DNA of 64,000 bases from CAZRCZ01 sp964598765 (lineage in GTDB: Bacteria > Sumerlaeota > Sumerlaeia > MVZB01 > JAJFLK01): NCBI GenBank assembly GCA_964598765.1, contig CAZRCZ010000001.1, positions 310,001 through 374,000 on the forward strand. The letters run 5' to 3'. The number at the start of each line of letters is the position of its first letter. Position 1 is the first letter of the stretch. The notes beneath the pieces are model-generated. The model searched no databases and was not told the DNA's origin. It saw only the letters and a list, made by a program, of their open reading frames with translations. A program made the position numbers and the translations under genes. Shown here piece after piece: positions 50,433 to 57,936 of the stretch.

Positions 50433-51911
50433 TCAGCCGCGTCCGCCGGCGGAACCGGAATGAACGACGTCCACGAATTCGGTGCGGTCGCCGAAGAAGA
50501 GAAGATCGAATTCACCGGTCGGGCCGTTGCGCTGTTTGCCGATGTAAACGCGGGCGAGTTCGGCTTCCGGCTTGGCGGCGGGTCCGCCGCTTCCTTTTTC
50601 ATTGGTTTTATTAAAGTCGCGTTGAATGAACATCACGACGTCGGCGTCCTGCTCGATGGCGCCCGATTCGCGCAGATCGGAGAGTTTGGGCTTCTGATCC
50701 TTGAGCGTTCTTCCGCCGCGCTGTTCGATTTGACGGGAAAGTTGCGAGAGGGCGAGAACGGGAATCTCCAAATCGCGCGCCAACCCCTTGAGGGCGCGGG
50801 AGACGGCGGAAACTTCCTGCTGGCGATTTTCGGTTCGGGAATTCGGCCCGCTCATGAGTTGCAAGTAATCCACGATGATCAGCGAAAGCTGGGGCACTTT
50901 CTTCTTCAGCCGACGCGAGCGCGATCTTAATTCCAGAATTGAAAGGTTGGAGGAATCGTCGAGGTAAAGCGGGGAGTTGCCGAGCCGGATTGTTTGGTCG
51001 TGCAACAAGCCGATCTCGGAGTGGGACAGCCGATTTTCCCGGACCCTTCGCATCGAGACCCGCGCCAGCGTGCAGAGGAGACGCTGATTCAGTTCCTCGC
51101 GCGACATTTCAAGGGAGAAAATGCCGACGGGTTTTCCGTGACGGACCGCGACGTTGGTCGCGATGTTCATGGCTAGGGCCGATTTGCCCATCGAAGGGCG
51201 CGCCGCCAAGATAATCAAATTGGAGGGATGCAATCCGGTTGTCAGGTTGTCCAAATCCTTGAACCCGGTCGCCAAGCCGGTCACCTCGGTTGCTCCCTGC
51301 TTCGCGCGAGCCTCGATGTTCATCATCACGCGCGGGGCGATTTCCTCGACGTGAACAAAATCCCGCGACTCCATTTGTTGCGAGAGATCGAAGATTTTCT
51401 GCTCCGAGCGATCAAGAATCTGATCCACCTCATCCTCAGAGCGGCGAACCTCGTCGGCGATGGACTCGGCGACGCGCAGGAGGGAGCGCAGACGCCATTT
51501 CTCCACGACGATGCGGGCGTATTCGGGAAGATAGATCGTCGTGACCATCTCCTCCTCCAGCCACCCGAGATAAGGCGCGCCGCCGACGGCCTCGAAGCGT
51601 CCCAAGCGGTCCAGTTCCGCGCCGAGCGTGGTCAAATCCACCGCGCGCTCGCGGGCGTAGAGATCGAGGATGGTCTCGAAGATTTCCTGATTGGCGGGAT
51701 GGGAAAACAGGGGTTCGTCGGTCGAGGGGATCGGGGTTCCGCCGATGGTTCTCACGCCGCCGGAAGAGCGCTGAGCTTGCTGGGGAATGAGGGTGATGAC
51801 TTCGTCAATTTTGCGGTTGTCGAACAACATGCCGCTCAGGAGCGCGCGTTCGGCCTCCAAGTTTTGGGGGACCGGACGGGTCGAAGGGAGAGCGGGTGAT
51901 GCCAGAGCCAT
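50433..51911 (-). CDS. dnaB: Replicative DNA helicase DnaB
   Basis: 492 residues from ATG 51911. N-terminal domain with PQNLEAERALLSGML, C-terminal RecA-like domain with TGLATGFKDLDNLTTGLHPSNLIILAARPSMGKSA (Walker A), SLEMSREELNQRLL, the Walker B LIIVDYLQLM, and the C-terminal arginine motif near SGAIEQDADVVMFI. No intein is present. It is the hexameric replicative helicase loaded at the fork. Confidence 0.96.
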   Translation of the reverse strand: MALASPALPSTRPVPQNLEAERALLSGMLFDNRKIDEVITLIPQQAQRSSGGVRTIGGTPIPSTDEPLFSHPANQEIFETILDLYARERAVDLTTLGAELDRLGRFEAVGGAPYLGWLEEEMVTTIYLPEYARIVVEKWRLRSLLRVAESIADEVRRSEDEVDQILDRSEQKIFDLSQQMESRDFVHVEEIAPRVMMNIEARAKQGATEVTGLATGFKDLDNLTTGLHPSNLIILAARPSMGKSALAMNIATNVAVRHGKPVGIFSLEMSREELNQRLLCTLARVSMRRVRENRLSHSEIGLLHDQTIRLGNSPLYLDDSSNLSILELRSRSRRLKKKVPQLSLIIVDYLQLMSGPNSRTENRQQEVSAVSRALKGLARDLEIPVLALSQLSRQIEQRGGRTLKDQKPKLSDLRESGAIEQDADVVMFIQRDFNKTNEKGSGGPAAKPEAELARVYIGKQRNGPTGEFDLLFFGDRTEFVDVVHSGSAGGRG

Positions 51912-52021
51912 GCAGAAAAAATTCCCGGAAGAATCCGATGCAAACATTCTTGAGCACGCATCGGGCGAATTTCAATTGCATAATGATTGGGAATGCTTCA
52001 ACAAAAGCGCGCTACAACAAA

Positions 52022-53320
52022 TCACGCCAATCCCGACCGTTCGGCGGAACTGATAATCCCCAACTCCAACGCTTTTTCCGCCCGCAGGATGCCCCATGAC
52101 GTCGCGCGGCGGAGTCGGGCGCGGAGGTGGCGGTCGGTGGCGCGGTCGGCCATGTAGGCGGCCTTCCCTTCGCCGAGCATTGTCGCGCCGGAGCCGGAGG
52201 CGACGCTCGCGCTGTAGGCTTCGATCTCCTTGAGGTCGCTCTCGACTTGTTTGGCGGGAATCGCGTTGCGATAGGCGGCCATGACCATCAGCAACTGCGC
52301 CGGATGGCCGACCCATTTGCCGCTCATGCCGAGCGCGATGCCGTGCATGGCGTCGTCGTAAACTTCCTTGAGCGCGCCGAGGATTTTATCTTTGTTGGCC
52401 TGCGTTTGCTCGGGCGTGAGGTTTTTGTCGCGGTAGATCGGCGTCGGGTAGTTGAGCGTCATGCAATCAATCGCCGGGACGTTGAGCGCGCCGGCAACGT
52501 TGACAATTTCATATCGCGCCCAGTCGCAGACCGGATGGTCGTTCTTGATTTTGGGGAGATTGGCGTCGGCGCTGTAATCGGCGATGCCCCAGATGATCCC
52601 GGCGAGCCGATGCGCCGAGGTCCGCGCAAGTTCGTCAATCCGATTAAGCGCGTAACCGGACTCGACGAGGAACTCCAACTTGATCTGATTTTCGGCAAGG
52701 CCGAGTTGCTTTTCGACTTTGCCGAGGATGTCGCAAACCCACGCGATCTCTTCGGGATGCTCGGCCTTGGGCCAGACGATTCCGGCGATGGGATAATTTT
52801 CGGGGGCGCGTCCCTTGGCGACTTCGGTCAGGACGATCAGAATGTCCTCGACGCAGGAATCAAGACGCAATCCCGCCGGACGGAAAAAGGGAAGTGTCGT
52901 GCCCCAGTTTTCCTGAGTGAAAACGCGGATTGCCCCTTGGCGCGCCTTGTGAATCGTGTCCTCCGTCAGCGCGACGGCGTCCTCGGCGTCCACCATGACG
53001 AAAGGAGAATTTTTGTTTTCGCCGTGGAGAATTTCAAGAACCGTGGCCAGCGGCGCGCCGGTCGCGTCGGCGATTTCGTGGGGCGTGATGTGAAACCGCT
53101 CCAAAATTTTTGCGACCGCGCTCAGACCCTGAATCGCCTTTTCGGGCGTCCCGCTGGCCGGAGTCGTGAAATGCGCCTGCTGGTTCCAGTATCGCAGGGG
53201 CATGTCCGCGCTCAGGCGCGAGCGTTGGCGCAGAAGATCCTGCCGTCGCGCCGAGGCGGTTTCGGCGATGGCTTGATATGTCGGGGCGACTTCCAATTTG
53301 GACAAGGCGGCCTGTTCCAT
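52022..53320 (-). CDS. CitE/HpcH-like aldolase or lyase
   Basis: 432 residues, longer than CitE (about 290) because of an N-terminal helical extension of about 110 residues. The TIM-barrel part has FVMVDAEDAVAL (acidic metal-site strand), RVFTQENWGT, GIVWPKAEHPEEIAWVCDIL, a conserved Glu in LEFLVESGYALNRIDEL, and GIIWGIADYSADANLP. It likely cleaves or forms a C-C bond in a CoA ester or free hydroxy acid such as malyl-CoA. The exact substrate is not evident. Confidence 0.8.
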   Translation of the reverse strand: MEQAALSKLEVAPTYQAIAETASARRQDLLRQRSRLSADMPLRYWNQQAHFTTPASGTPEKAIQGLSAVAKILERFHITPHEIADATGAPLATVLEILHGENKNSPFVMVDAEDAVALTEDTIHKARQGAIRVFTQENWGTTLPFFRPAGLRLDSCVEDILIVLTEVAKGRAPENYPIAGIVWPKAEHPEEIAWVCDILGKVEKQLGLAENQIKLEFLVESGYALNRIDELARTSAHRLAGIIWGIADYSADANLPKIKNDHPVCDWARYEIVNVAGALNVPAIDCMTLNYPTPIYRDKNLTPEQTQANKDKILGALKEVYDDAMHGIALGMSGKWVGHPAQLLMVMAAYRNAIPAKQVESDLKEIEAYSASVASGSGATMLGEGKAAYMADRATDRHLRARLRRATSWGILRAEKALELGIISSAERSGLA

Positions 53321-53510
53321 GCGAGCGGTTCTCCCTGCGATGCGGTTTGGCGTTCAAAATGCGAGCGGTTGAAATTATCACGCCGGAGGGGGAAGCGTCA
53401 ATTGCGGGTCACAGCCGCGAGCGTCAAATCGGGATACGCTTGAATTGCCCGCCTTCATAACTCGTCGGGTTCCGAAGACGCTTGTGTCTCGAGATGCGGA
53501 AAATCTGCGG

Positions 53511-53611
53511 GGAACGCCAAGAGGCGTTCCGGAACAAAGCCCAAGGTCGCCGAGCGTAGCGAGGCTACCTTGGGTCCCCAAAAGCCACGATTGCAACCTC
53601 AACGAGGTTGC
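53511..53611. repeat. Composite three-hairpin element, copy 2
   Basis: Hairpins in order: GGAACGCCAAGAGGCGTTCC (53511-53530), CCCAAGGT pairing with ACCTTGGG (53540-53547 with 53567-53574), and GCAACCTCAACGAGGTTGC (53593-53611). It is the reverse-orientation partner of 50312-50407 and ends 16 bases before the transposase ATG. The rest of the 307-base spacer 53321-53627 shows no gene. Confidence 0.75.
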
Positions 53612-53627
53612 GGCATGATTTTCTCCG

Positions 53628-54038
53628 ATGCCGCAGTCACTTTCCGCCGTTTATCTTCATTTGGTTTTCTCCACGAAAGACCGGCGCCCTCTTCTTCGCG
53701 ACCACACCCTGCGCGAAAGGTTACACGCCTACTTGGCCGGCATTTCCAATCAATTGGATTGTCCTGTCCTCATTGTGGGAGGCGTCGAGGATCACGTTCA
53801 CTTGTTGGCGCGGTTCGGACGGACGGTGACTCAGGCTGAATGGGTGAAAGAATTGAAGCGGGTGTCGAGCATCTGGCTTAAGAAACGCGGACGCCAATAC
53901 GCCGATTTTGCATGGCAATCGGGATACGCCGTATTTTCGGTGAGCCAATCCAAATTGAATCACGCGAAAATATATATCGCGCAACAGGAGGACCACCATC
54001 GGCGATTGAGATTTCAGGACGAGAGACGATGTCAGTGA
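53628..54038 (+). CDS. tnpA: IS200/IS605-type Y1 transposase, C-terminally altered
   Basis: 136 residues. The Y1 transposase hallmarks are present: YLHLVFSTKDRRPLL, the HUH metal site in VEDHVHLLARF (about residue 55), FAWQSGYAVFSVSQS and the catalytic Tyr region AKIYIAQQEDHHRRLRFQDE (about 115). Intact relatives continue for about twenty more residues (to ...YDERYLW); here the frame ends in RRCQ, where it runs into a different reading frame. It may be inactive. The gene starts right after a three-hairpin REP-like element, the known arrangement of REP-associated transposases. Confidence 0.85.
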   Translation: MPQSLSAVYLHLVFSTKDRRPLLRDHTLRERLHAYLAGISNQLDCPVLIVGGVEDHVHLLARFGRTVTQAEWVKELKRVSSIWLKKRGRQYADFAWQSGYAVFSVSQSKLNHAKIYIAQQEDHHRRLRFQDERRCQ

Positions 54039-54213
54039 TGAACGGCACAAGTTCACTTGGCAGCCACATGGTTCGCAATTCACGATCATTGAATATGTGC
54101 CGCAGGACAGACTTGCGATCCGTCTCAAGAAACCTCCCCCAAAGATCGATCGTTCCAAACTACTGAATGAATTGCAGTTTGACAGTTCTTGGGTGGAGAT
54201 ACTCAAATCCTAA
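54010..54213 (+). pseudogene. C-terminal remnant of a gene, probably a restriction enzyme
   Basis: This frame is open from 54010 to the TAA at 54211-54213, has no start and overlaps the transposase end in another frame. Its translation has strong protein character: ERHKFTWQPHGSQFTII, then EYVPQDRLAIRLKKPP, then KLLNELQFDSSWVEIL. Two bases after its stop begins vsr, and vsr genes normally follow a DNA methylase or restriction-enzyme gene. The remnant is therefore probably the tail of such a gene cut off by the transposase. The exact family was not identified. Confidence 0.55.
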
Positions 54214-54215
54214 AA

Positions 54216-54665
54216 GTGGACACGGTCAGCGCGAAAAAACGCTCATGGATAATGGCTCAGATAAAATCGGCCGGGAATGAATCAACCGAGGGGCGTCTGG
54301 CAAAGCAGTTCCGTAACCACGCAATCAAGGGTTGGAGGAGAAAATCCAAGCTACTTGGCAAACCGGATTTTGTATTTCGTCGCGCTCGCGTTGCCGTTTT
54401 CGTGGATGGATGCTTCTGGCATGGATGTCCCACCCATTGCAGATTGCCCACTACGCGACGGGCTTATTGGACGAACAAAATTGCCAAAAACATGCGGCGA
54501 GACAGAAATATCCGTGCGGCTCTCAGGCGTGGCGGGTGGACGGTATGGCGCTTTTGGGAGCATGAAATTCGCTCACCCTCAGTAGAAGAAAAACTTCGAG
54601 GATTAAGGCGAACAATTCGAGTCAGGTCGAAAAAGATGAATCCTCGAGTCGGTCGTCAAGAATGA
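54216..54665 (+). CDS. vsr: Very-short-patch mismatch repair endonuclease Vsr
   Basis: 149 residues from a GTG at 54216 (an upstream ATG at 54189 overlaps the remnant). The Vsr features are VDTVSAKKRSWIMAQIKSAG at the N-terminus, catalytic Asp in LGKPDFVFRRARVAVFVDG, the metal-binding CFWHGCPTHC, the conserved YWTNKIAKNMRRD, and WRFWEHEI. The protein nicks T:G mismatches left by deamination of 5-methylcytosine, so it normally accompanies a cytosine methylase; none is left here. The gene overlaps the convergent hicB by 44 bases. Confidence 0.93.
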   Translation: MDTVSAKKRSWIMAQIKSAGNESTEGRLAKQFRNHAIKGWRRKSKLLGKPDFVFRRARVAVFVDGCFWHGCPTHCRLPTTRRAYWTNKIAKNMRRDRNIRAALRRGGWTVWRFWEHEIRSPSVEEKLRGLRRTIRVRSKKMNPRVGRQE

Positions 54666-54801
54666 GACTGATGGCCACGCGGACGCTGTCGCGGCATTCC
54701 GCAATGGATTCGCCTTGGCCATTCGCGCCGGGAACTTCCGGGCAGTAGCCGATGTAAAAGTTCTTTCCCTTTTCAATGATGACGGTAAATTCGCGATGCA
54801 T
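54622..54801 (-). CDS. hicB: HicB-like antitoxin, orphan
   Basis: 59 residues from ATG 54801 with AAGGGAG 7 bases upstream. The HicB partial RNase-H fold reads HREFTVIIEKGKNFYIGYCP, EVPGANGQGESIAECRDSV, AISLILDDR. No DNA-binding tail and no HicA toxin gene lies on either side: the upstream neighbour is apbE and the downstream strand is filled by vsr. A solitary HicB-like regulator or a leftover of a toxin-antitoxin pair. Confidence 0.82.
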   Translation of the reverse strand: MHREFTVIIEKGKNFYIGYCPEVPGANGQGESIAECRDSVRVAISLILDDRLEDSSFST

Positions 54802-54868
54802 TGAGAGACTCCCTTCGTCTTCGCTAATGATATAAGGAAGCGGCAGTATCGCGCCACTCAAACGACGC

Positions 54869-55909
54869 TCACACTCTTCGATAGGATGGAAACTCTCCCA
54901 CCTGAACAAACTTCAATCCGCCGTTGGCGTCGAGATCGAGGTTGAGGCCGGAGACGCCCGCCGGAAGAAGATCGGGCGATGCGTCGCGTCCGGCGACAAA
55001 CAGCGCGGTCGAGGCCGCGTCGGCTTCCATGCAGGTCGCGGCGAAGGCCGACGAACTGAGATACGTGTTAGATCGTTCGCCTGATTGCGGGTTGAACTTG
55101 TCCATCCGTTCCGGCCTGATTTTGAAGTCGGAGAAATCATAGTTGCCCGACGTGGCGATGGCCTGATTGGCCAGCTCAAAAATCGCGCAGACTCCCGCGC
55201 GGGTCGGGTCCTGCAAACCGACTTTCCAACCGGGCGCGTCGGTCGGACAGCCATGCACGTAGAGGTCGCCGCCGGCCTCGACGATGGCGTTGGCGATTCC
55301 CCATTTGTCGCGCAGGACGGCGATGGCGCGATCCACGGCGTAGCCTTTGGCGATGCCGCCAAGATCAAAACCCATTCCCTTGCGTTGCAATCCCAACTGA
55401 CGCCCCTCGATCCGAATTTGGCGGTAATCCACGAGTTCGCGCGCCTCGGCGATCGTGTCCGGAATGTCGTCGGCCTCGGGATGCAATCCGCCAGCCTTGA
55501 GCAAGGGAAGCGCGGTGATGTCGAACAGCGCGCCGGATTGTTTCGCCCAGCGCAATCCCGATCGAACGACCTCGATGATGCGGGGATCCACTTCCAACAT
55601 TTCGCTCCCCGCGACGCGATTGACGCGCGAGAGGGGTGTGAACCGCCGATGAATGCTCATCAAATCCTCGACGAGTTGGATTTCCGCGATGGCGTCGAGA
55701 ACGGCCTCGCGCGCCTTGTTCTCCTTCTCGCCGATGACGACGAGGTGAACGACGGTTCCCATCGCCTGCCATGCCTTGCGGCAATCCTTGTCGGCGACCG
55801 ACGCCGCCCAGCTTCCTTTCGGGATTCCCAGCGAGAAAACGGACGATCCGATGCCGACCATGCCAAGTTGCTTCAAAAAATCGCGGCGATCAGGTGATTT
55901 GAATGTCAT
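54869..55909 (-). CDS. apbE: FAD:protein FMN transferase ApbE
   Basis: 346 residues. A Tat-like leader (DRRDFLKQLGMVGIGSSVFSLG) precedes the ApbE domain: WQAMGTVVHLVVIG, IQLVEDLMSIHRRFTPLSRVN, FDITALPLLKAGG, the FAD-binding GMGFDLGGIAKGYAVDRAI, AGGDLYVHG and ATSGNYDF, and the C-terminal MEADAASTALFVAG with the metal-site Asp. It attaches FMN to threonine of exported flavoproteins such as the NQR or RNF subunits or FMN-binding reductases. The flavin acceptor is not in this window. Confidence 0.94.
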   Translation of the reverse strand: MTFKSPDRRDFLKQLGMVGIGSSVFSLGIPKGSWAASVADKDCRKAWQAMGTVVHLVVIGEKENKAREAVLDAIAEIQLVEDLMSIHRRFTPLSRVNRVAGSEMLEVDPRIIEVVRSGLRWAKQSGALFDITALPLLKAGGLHPEADDIPDTIAEARELVDYRQIRIEGRQLGLQRKGMGFDLGGIAKGYAVDRAIAVLRDKWGIANAIVEAGGDLYVHGCPTDAPGWKVGLQDPTRAGVCAIFELANQAIATSGNYDFSDFKIRPERMDKFNPQSGERSNTYLSSSAFAATCMEADAASTALFVAGRDASPDLLPAGVSGLNLDLDANGGLKFVQVGEFPSYRRV

Positions 55910-55943
55910 GTCTTATATCTCCCTAAATTCTATGAATACTTAA

Positions 55944-56034
55944 ACACAAAGACACAAAGAAGGCACAAAGAATGGTGAGGCCGTGTGTCTTCCTAATCCC
56001 TTGTATTCTTTGTGACTCCTTCGTGTCTTTGTGT
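55944..56034. repeat. Long imperfect inverted repeat (ACACAAAGACAC type)
   Basis: The arms 55944-55973 and 56005-56034 pair at 27 of 30 positions around a 31-base loop; the left arm begins ACACAAAGACACAAAG. It fills the spacer between apbE and the Gfo/Idh/MocA gene. Same wording as the elements at 24125-24199 and 11840-11902. Confidence 0.8.
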
Positions 56035-56041
56035 ATAATCT

Positions 56042-57517
56042 TCAAGCGTCGTTTACAATTTTTTCCTGTTTCGAATCCCAACGGACCCGTCTGCCGCGCA
56101 GATAGGCTTGATTCGCCATGTGCGCGATGACGGCTTCATCGAAGGCCATGTCAATGTTGCAATTCGTTTTCACGTTTCCGCTCCGGACGCACTCGACGAA
56201 ATTGAGCGCGTGAAGCGCCGTGACGTTGATCTTCTTGCCGTTGACGATCTCGATGTAAATCGCCTTGCCGAACATCCAATCCAAAGAGCGACTGCTCTTG
56301 GCCTTGATCTCCTCCAGACTCTTCAAATCCTCCGCGCTCCCGATGTCCACGAACCACTTTTTCTTTTCAAGGTTGTCCAAATAATCGGGACGGTCCGAGT
56401 CTTTGTCGAAGATCAACTGCATCCCGTGGGTCATGTCGAGCGTGGCGTCGTGGCCGAAGAGCGCCCGCTCGCGCGTCTGGCTGTTGGCGAGCGTTCCGGT
56501 GTAGGTGACCATGATCTCTTCTTTTTCATAGTTGAACGTGATTTGGAGAACGTCGGGCGTTTCGCGTCCGTCCTTGTGATAATAAATGCCGCCCGACGCG
56601 ACCGCCGTGCTCGGGATGCCGAGACCGGTGATTTGCTGAATCGCGTCCATTTCGTGCGTGAGCAGATCGCCGCATTGCCCCGTGCCGTAGTCCCAGTATT
56701 TGCGGAAACGGAAAAAGCGGTCCAAGTTGAAATCGCGCTTGGGACCTTTGCCCGTGAAGCGCGCCCAATCAATGTTGTCCGGCCCGGCGCCGACGGGAAT
56801 TTTGTAAATCCAAGCTCCGTTGGCGTTGTTGCGGTTGGTGTAGGTTTCGATGAGGGTGATTTTGCCGAGCGCGCCCTCGGGACCGATGGAGCCGATGGCT
56901 TTCTTGGCCTTGGCCATCGTCGTGCCGCTTCGGGTCTGGTGGCCGAGTTGGAAAACAACCCCCGCTTGTTTCACGGCGGCGCGATATTCAATGGCGGCCT
57001 CGATGGAGTTGGCGAAACTTTTCTCGGAATAAATGTGTTTTCCGGCCTGCGCGGCGGCGATCCCGACGAGCGAATGATTGTGGTCCGAAGTTCCGATGAA
57101 AATCGCGTCCACGTTTTTATCGGCGAGCAGATCCTCGAAATTGGGATAAACCTTGATGTCCGGCACGGCCCCTTTGGCCCATTCCTGATTTCCTTTGTAG
57201 CAATCGCTCATCGCATGGGCGCGGACGTTCAGCGGGCGGGGGAGATTCGCGGTCGGGTCTTCCTTCGGCTCGTCCTTCGGAGAAGGATCCTTGGGATTGC
57301 TGAATCCGGTGTAGCGCATGTGTTGTTTGCCGCGCACGCCGACGCCGACGTATCCGAGATTGACTGTGTCGCTCGGTTGCATTTTTTTGATGAACGCCGG
57401 AGCCTTTGGTTTTTCCTCCGCGCTCATGGCGGCTTGGCCGGCGGAAGCGGCGGTCAAGGCGACGGCGGCGGAAGTTTTCAGAAAATCGCGGCGTTGAAGC
57501 ATTGCGTCTTCGGACAT
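56042..57517 (-). CDS. Tat-exported Gfo/Idh/MocA oxidoreductase
   Basis: 491 residues from ATG 57517, chosen for AGGAGG 5 bases upstream. The leader LQRRDFLKTSAAVALTAAS is twin-arginine. The Rossmann part shows NLGYVGVGVRGKQHM, AIFIGTSDHNHSLVGIAAAQAGKHIYSEKS (the EKP-like motif reads EKS) and the second domain WARFTGKGPKRDFNLDRFFRFRKYWDYGTGQCGDLLTHEMD. It binds NAD(H) tightly in relatives. Exported members are abundant in Planctomycetota and Verrucomicrobiota and act on sugars; substrate unknown. Confidence 0.92.
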   Translation of the reverse strand: MSEDAMLQRRDFLKTSAAVALTAASAGQAAMSAEEKPKAPAFIKKMQPSDTVNLGYVGVGVRGKQHMRYTGFSNPKDPSPKDEPKEDPTANLPRPLNVRAHAMSDCYKGNQEWAKGAVPDIKVYPNFEDLLADKNVDAIFIGTSDHNHSLVGIAAAQAGKHIYSEKSFANSIEAAIEYRAAVKQAGVVFQLGHQTRSGTTMAKAKKAIGSIGPEGALGKITLIETYTNRNNANGAWIYKIPVGAGPDNIDWARFTGKGPKRDFNLDRFFRFRKYWDYGTGQCGDLLTHEMDAIQQITGLGIPSTAVASGGIYYHKDGRETPDVLQITFNYEKEEIMVTYTGTLANSQTRERALFGHDATLDMTHGMQLIFDKDSDRPDYLDNLEKKKWFVDIGSAEDLKSLEEIKAKSSRSLDWMFGKAIYIEIVNGKKINVTALHALNFVECVRSGNVKTNCNIDMAFDEAVIAHMANQAYLRGRRVRWDSKQEKIVNDA

Positions 57518-57641
57518 GGAATCCTCCTCCAAGCTGATAGTCACCGAGCGGACCTTGGTCTCAATTTGATGTTACGGTTCGACGATGACGTTGGCAACGG
57601 GAAATTATCCAAGGGAAATTGAACGCGGATGAACACGCATT

Positions 57642-57666
57642 GCGCGGATCAAGAATCAATCCGCGC
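57642..57666. repeat. Hairpin (GCGCGGAT/ATCCGCGC)
   Basis: A perfect 8-bp stem GCGCGGAT (57642-57649) with ATCCGCGC (57659-57666), extended loosely by GCGGATGAACACGC upstream and GGTCCGCGCGG downstream. The wording resembles the element at 46859-46936. It lies just past the small membrane-protein gene stop and could terminate it, though without a T-run. Confidence 0.5.
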
Positions 57667-57689
57667 GGTCCGCGCGGAAGGATAATTCA

Positions 57690-57935
57690 CTACGCGCAAT
57701 AAAACAATACAATGCCCCCGATGAGAAACGCCCATCCGAGACACATGAACCGCGCGGCTGTTCGATTTTCGCGGAGGTATCGCCAGATGACGCAAACATC
57801 ATATTCCCATGCCCATACCGTAGGGATGTTCTGGGTTTTGTCCTTCCGGCCAGCTTCTGCGCCTCTTGCCAAAAATCCGATAATAAAGATGATCAGAAAA
57901 CCCCATGCCGCCATGAAAGCTCCGATGGCTCGCAT
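57690..57935 (-). CDS. Hypothetical small membrane protein
   Basis: 81 residues starting one base after the aldehyde dehydrogenase stop. Two hydrophobic helices (FMAAWGFLIIFIIGFLA and ARFMCLGWAFLIGGIVLFYC) flank a polar loop with several Trp and Tyr (TVWAWEYDVCVIWRYL). Tight spacing to the upstream gene supports a real, co-transcribed gene. No family recognised. Confidence 0.55.
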   Translation of the reverse strand: MRAIGAFMAAWGFLIIFIIGFLARGAEAGRKDKTQNIPTVWAWEYDVCVIWRYLRENRTAARFMCLGWAFLIGGIVLFYCA

Positions 57936-57936
57936 T

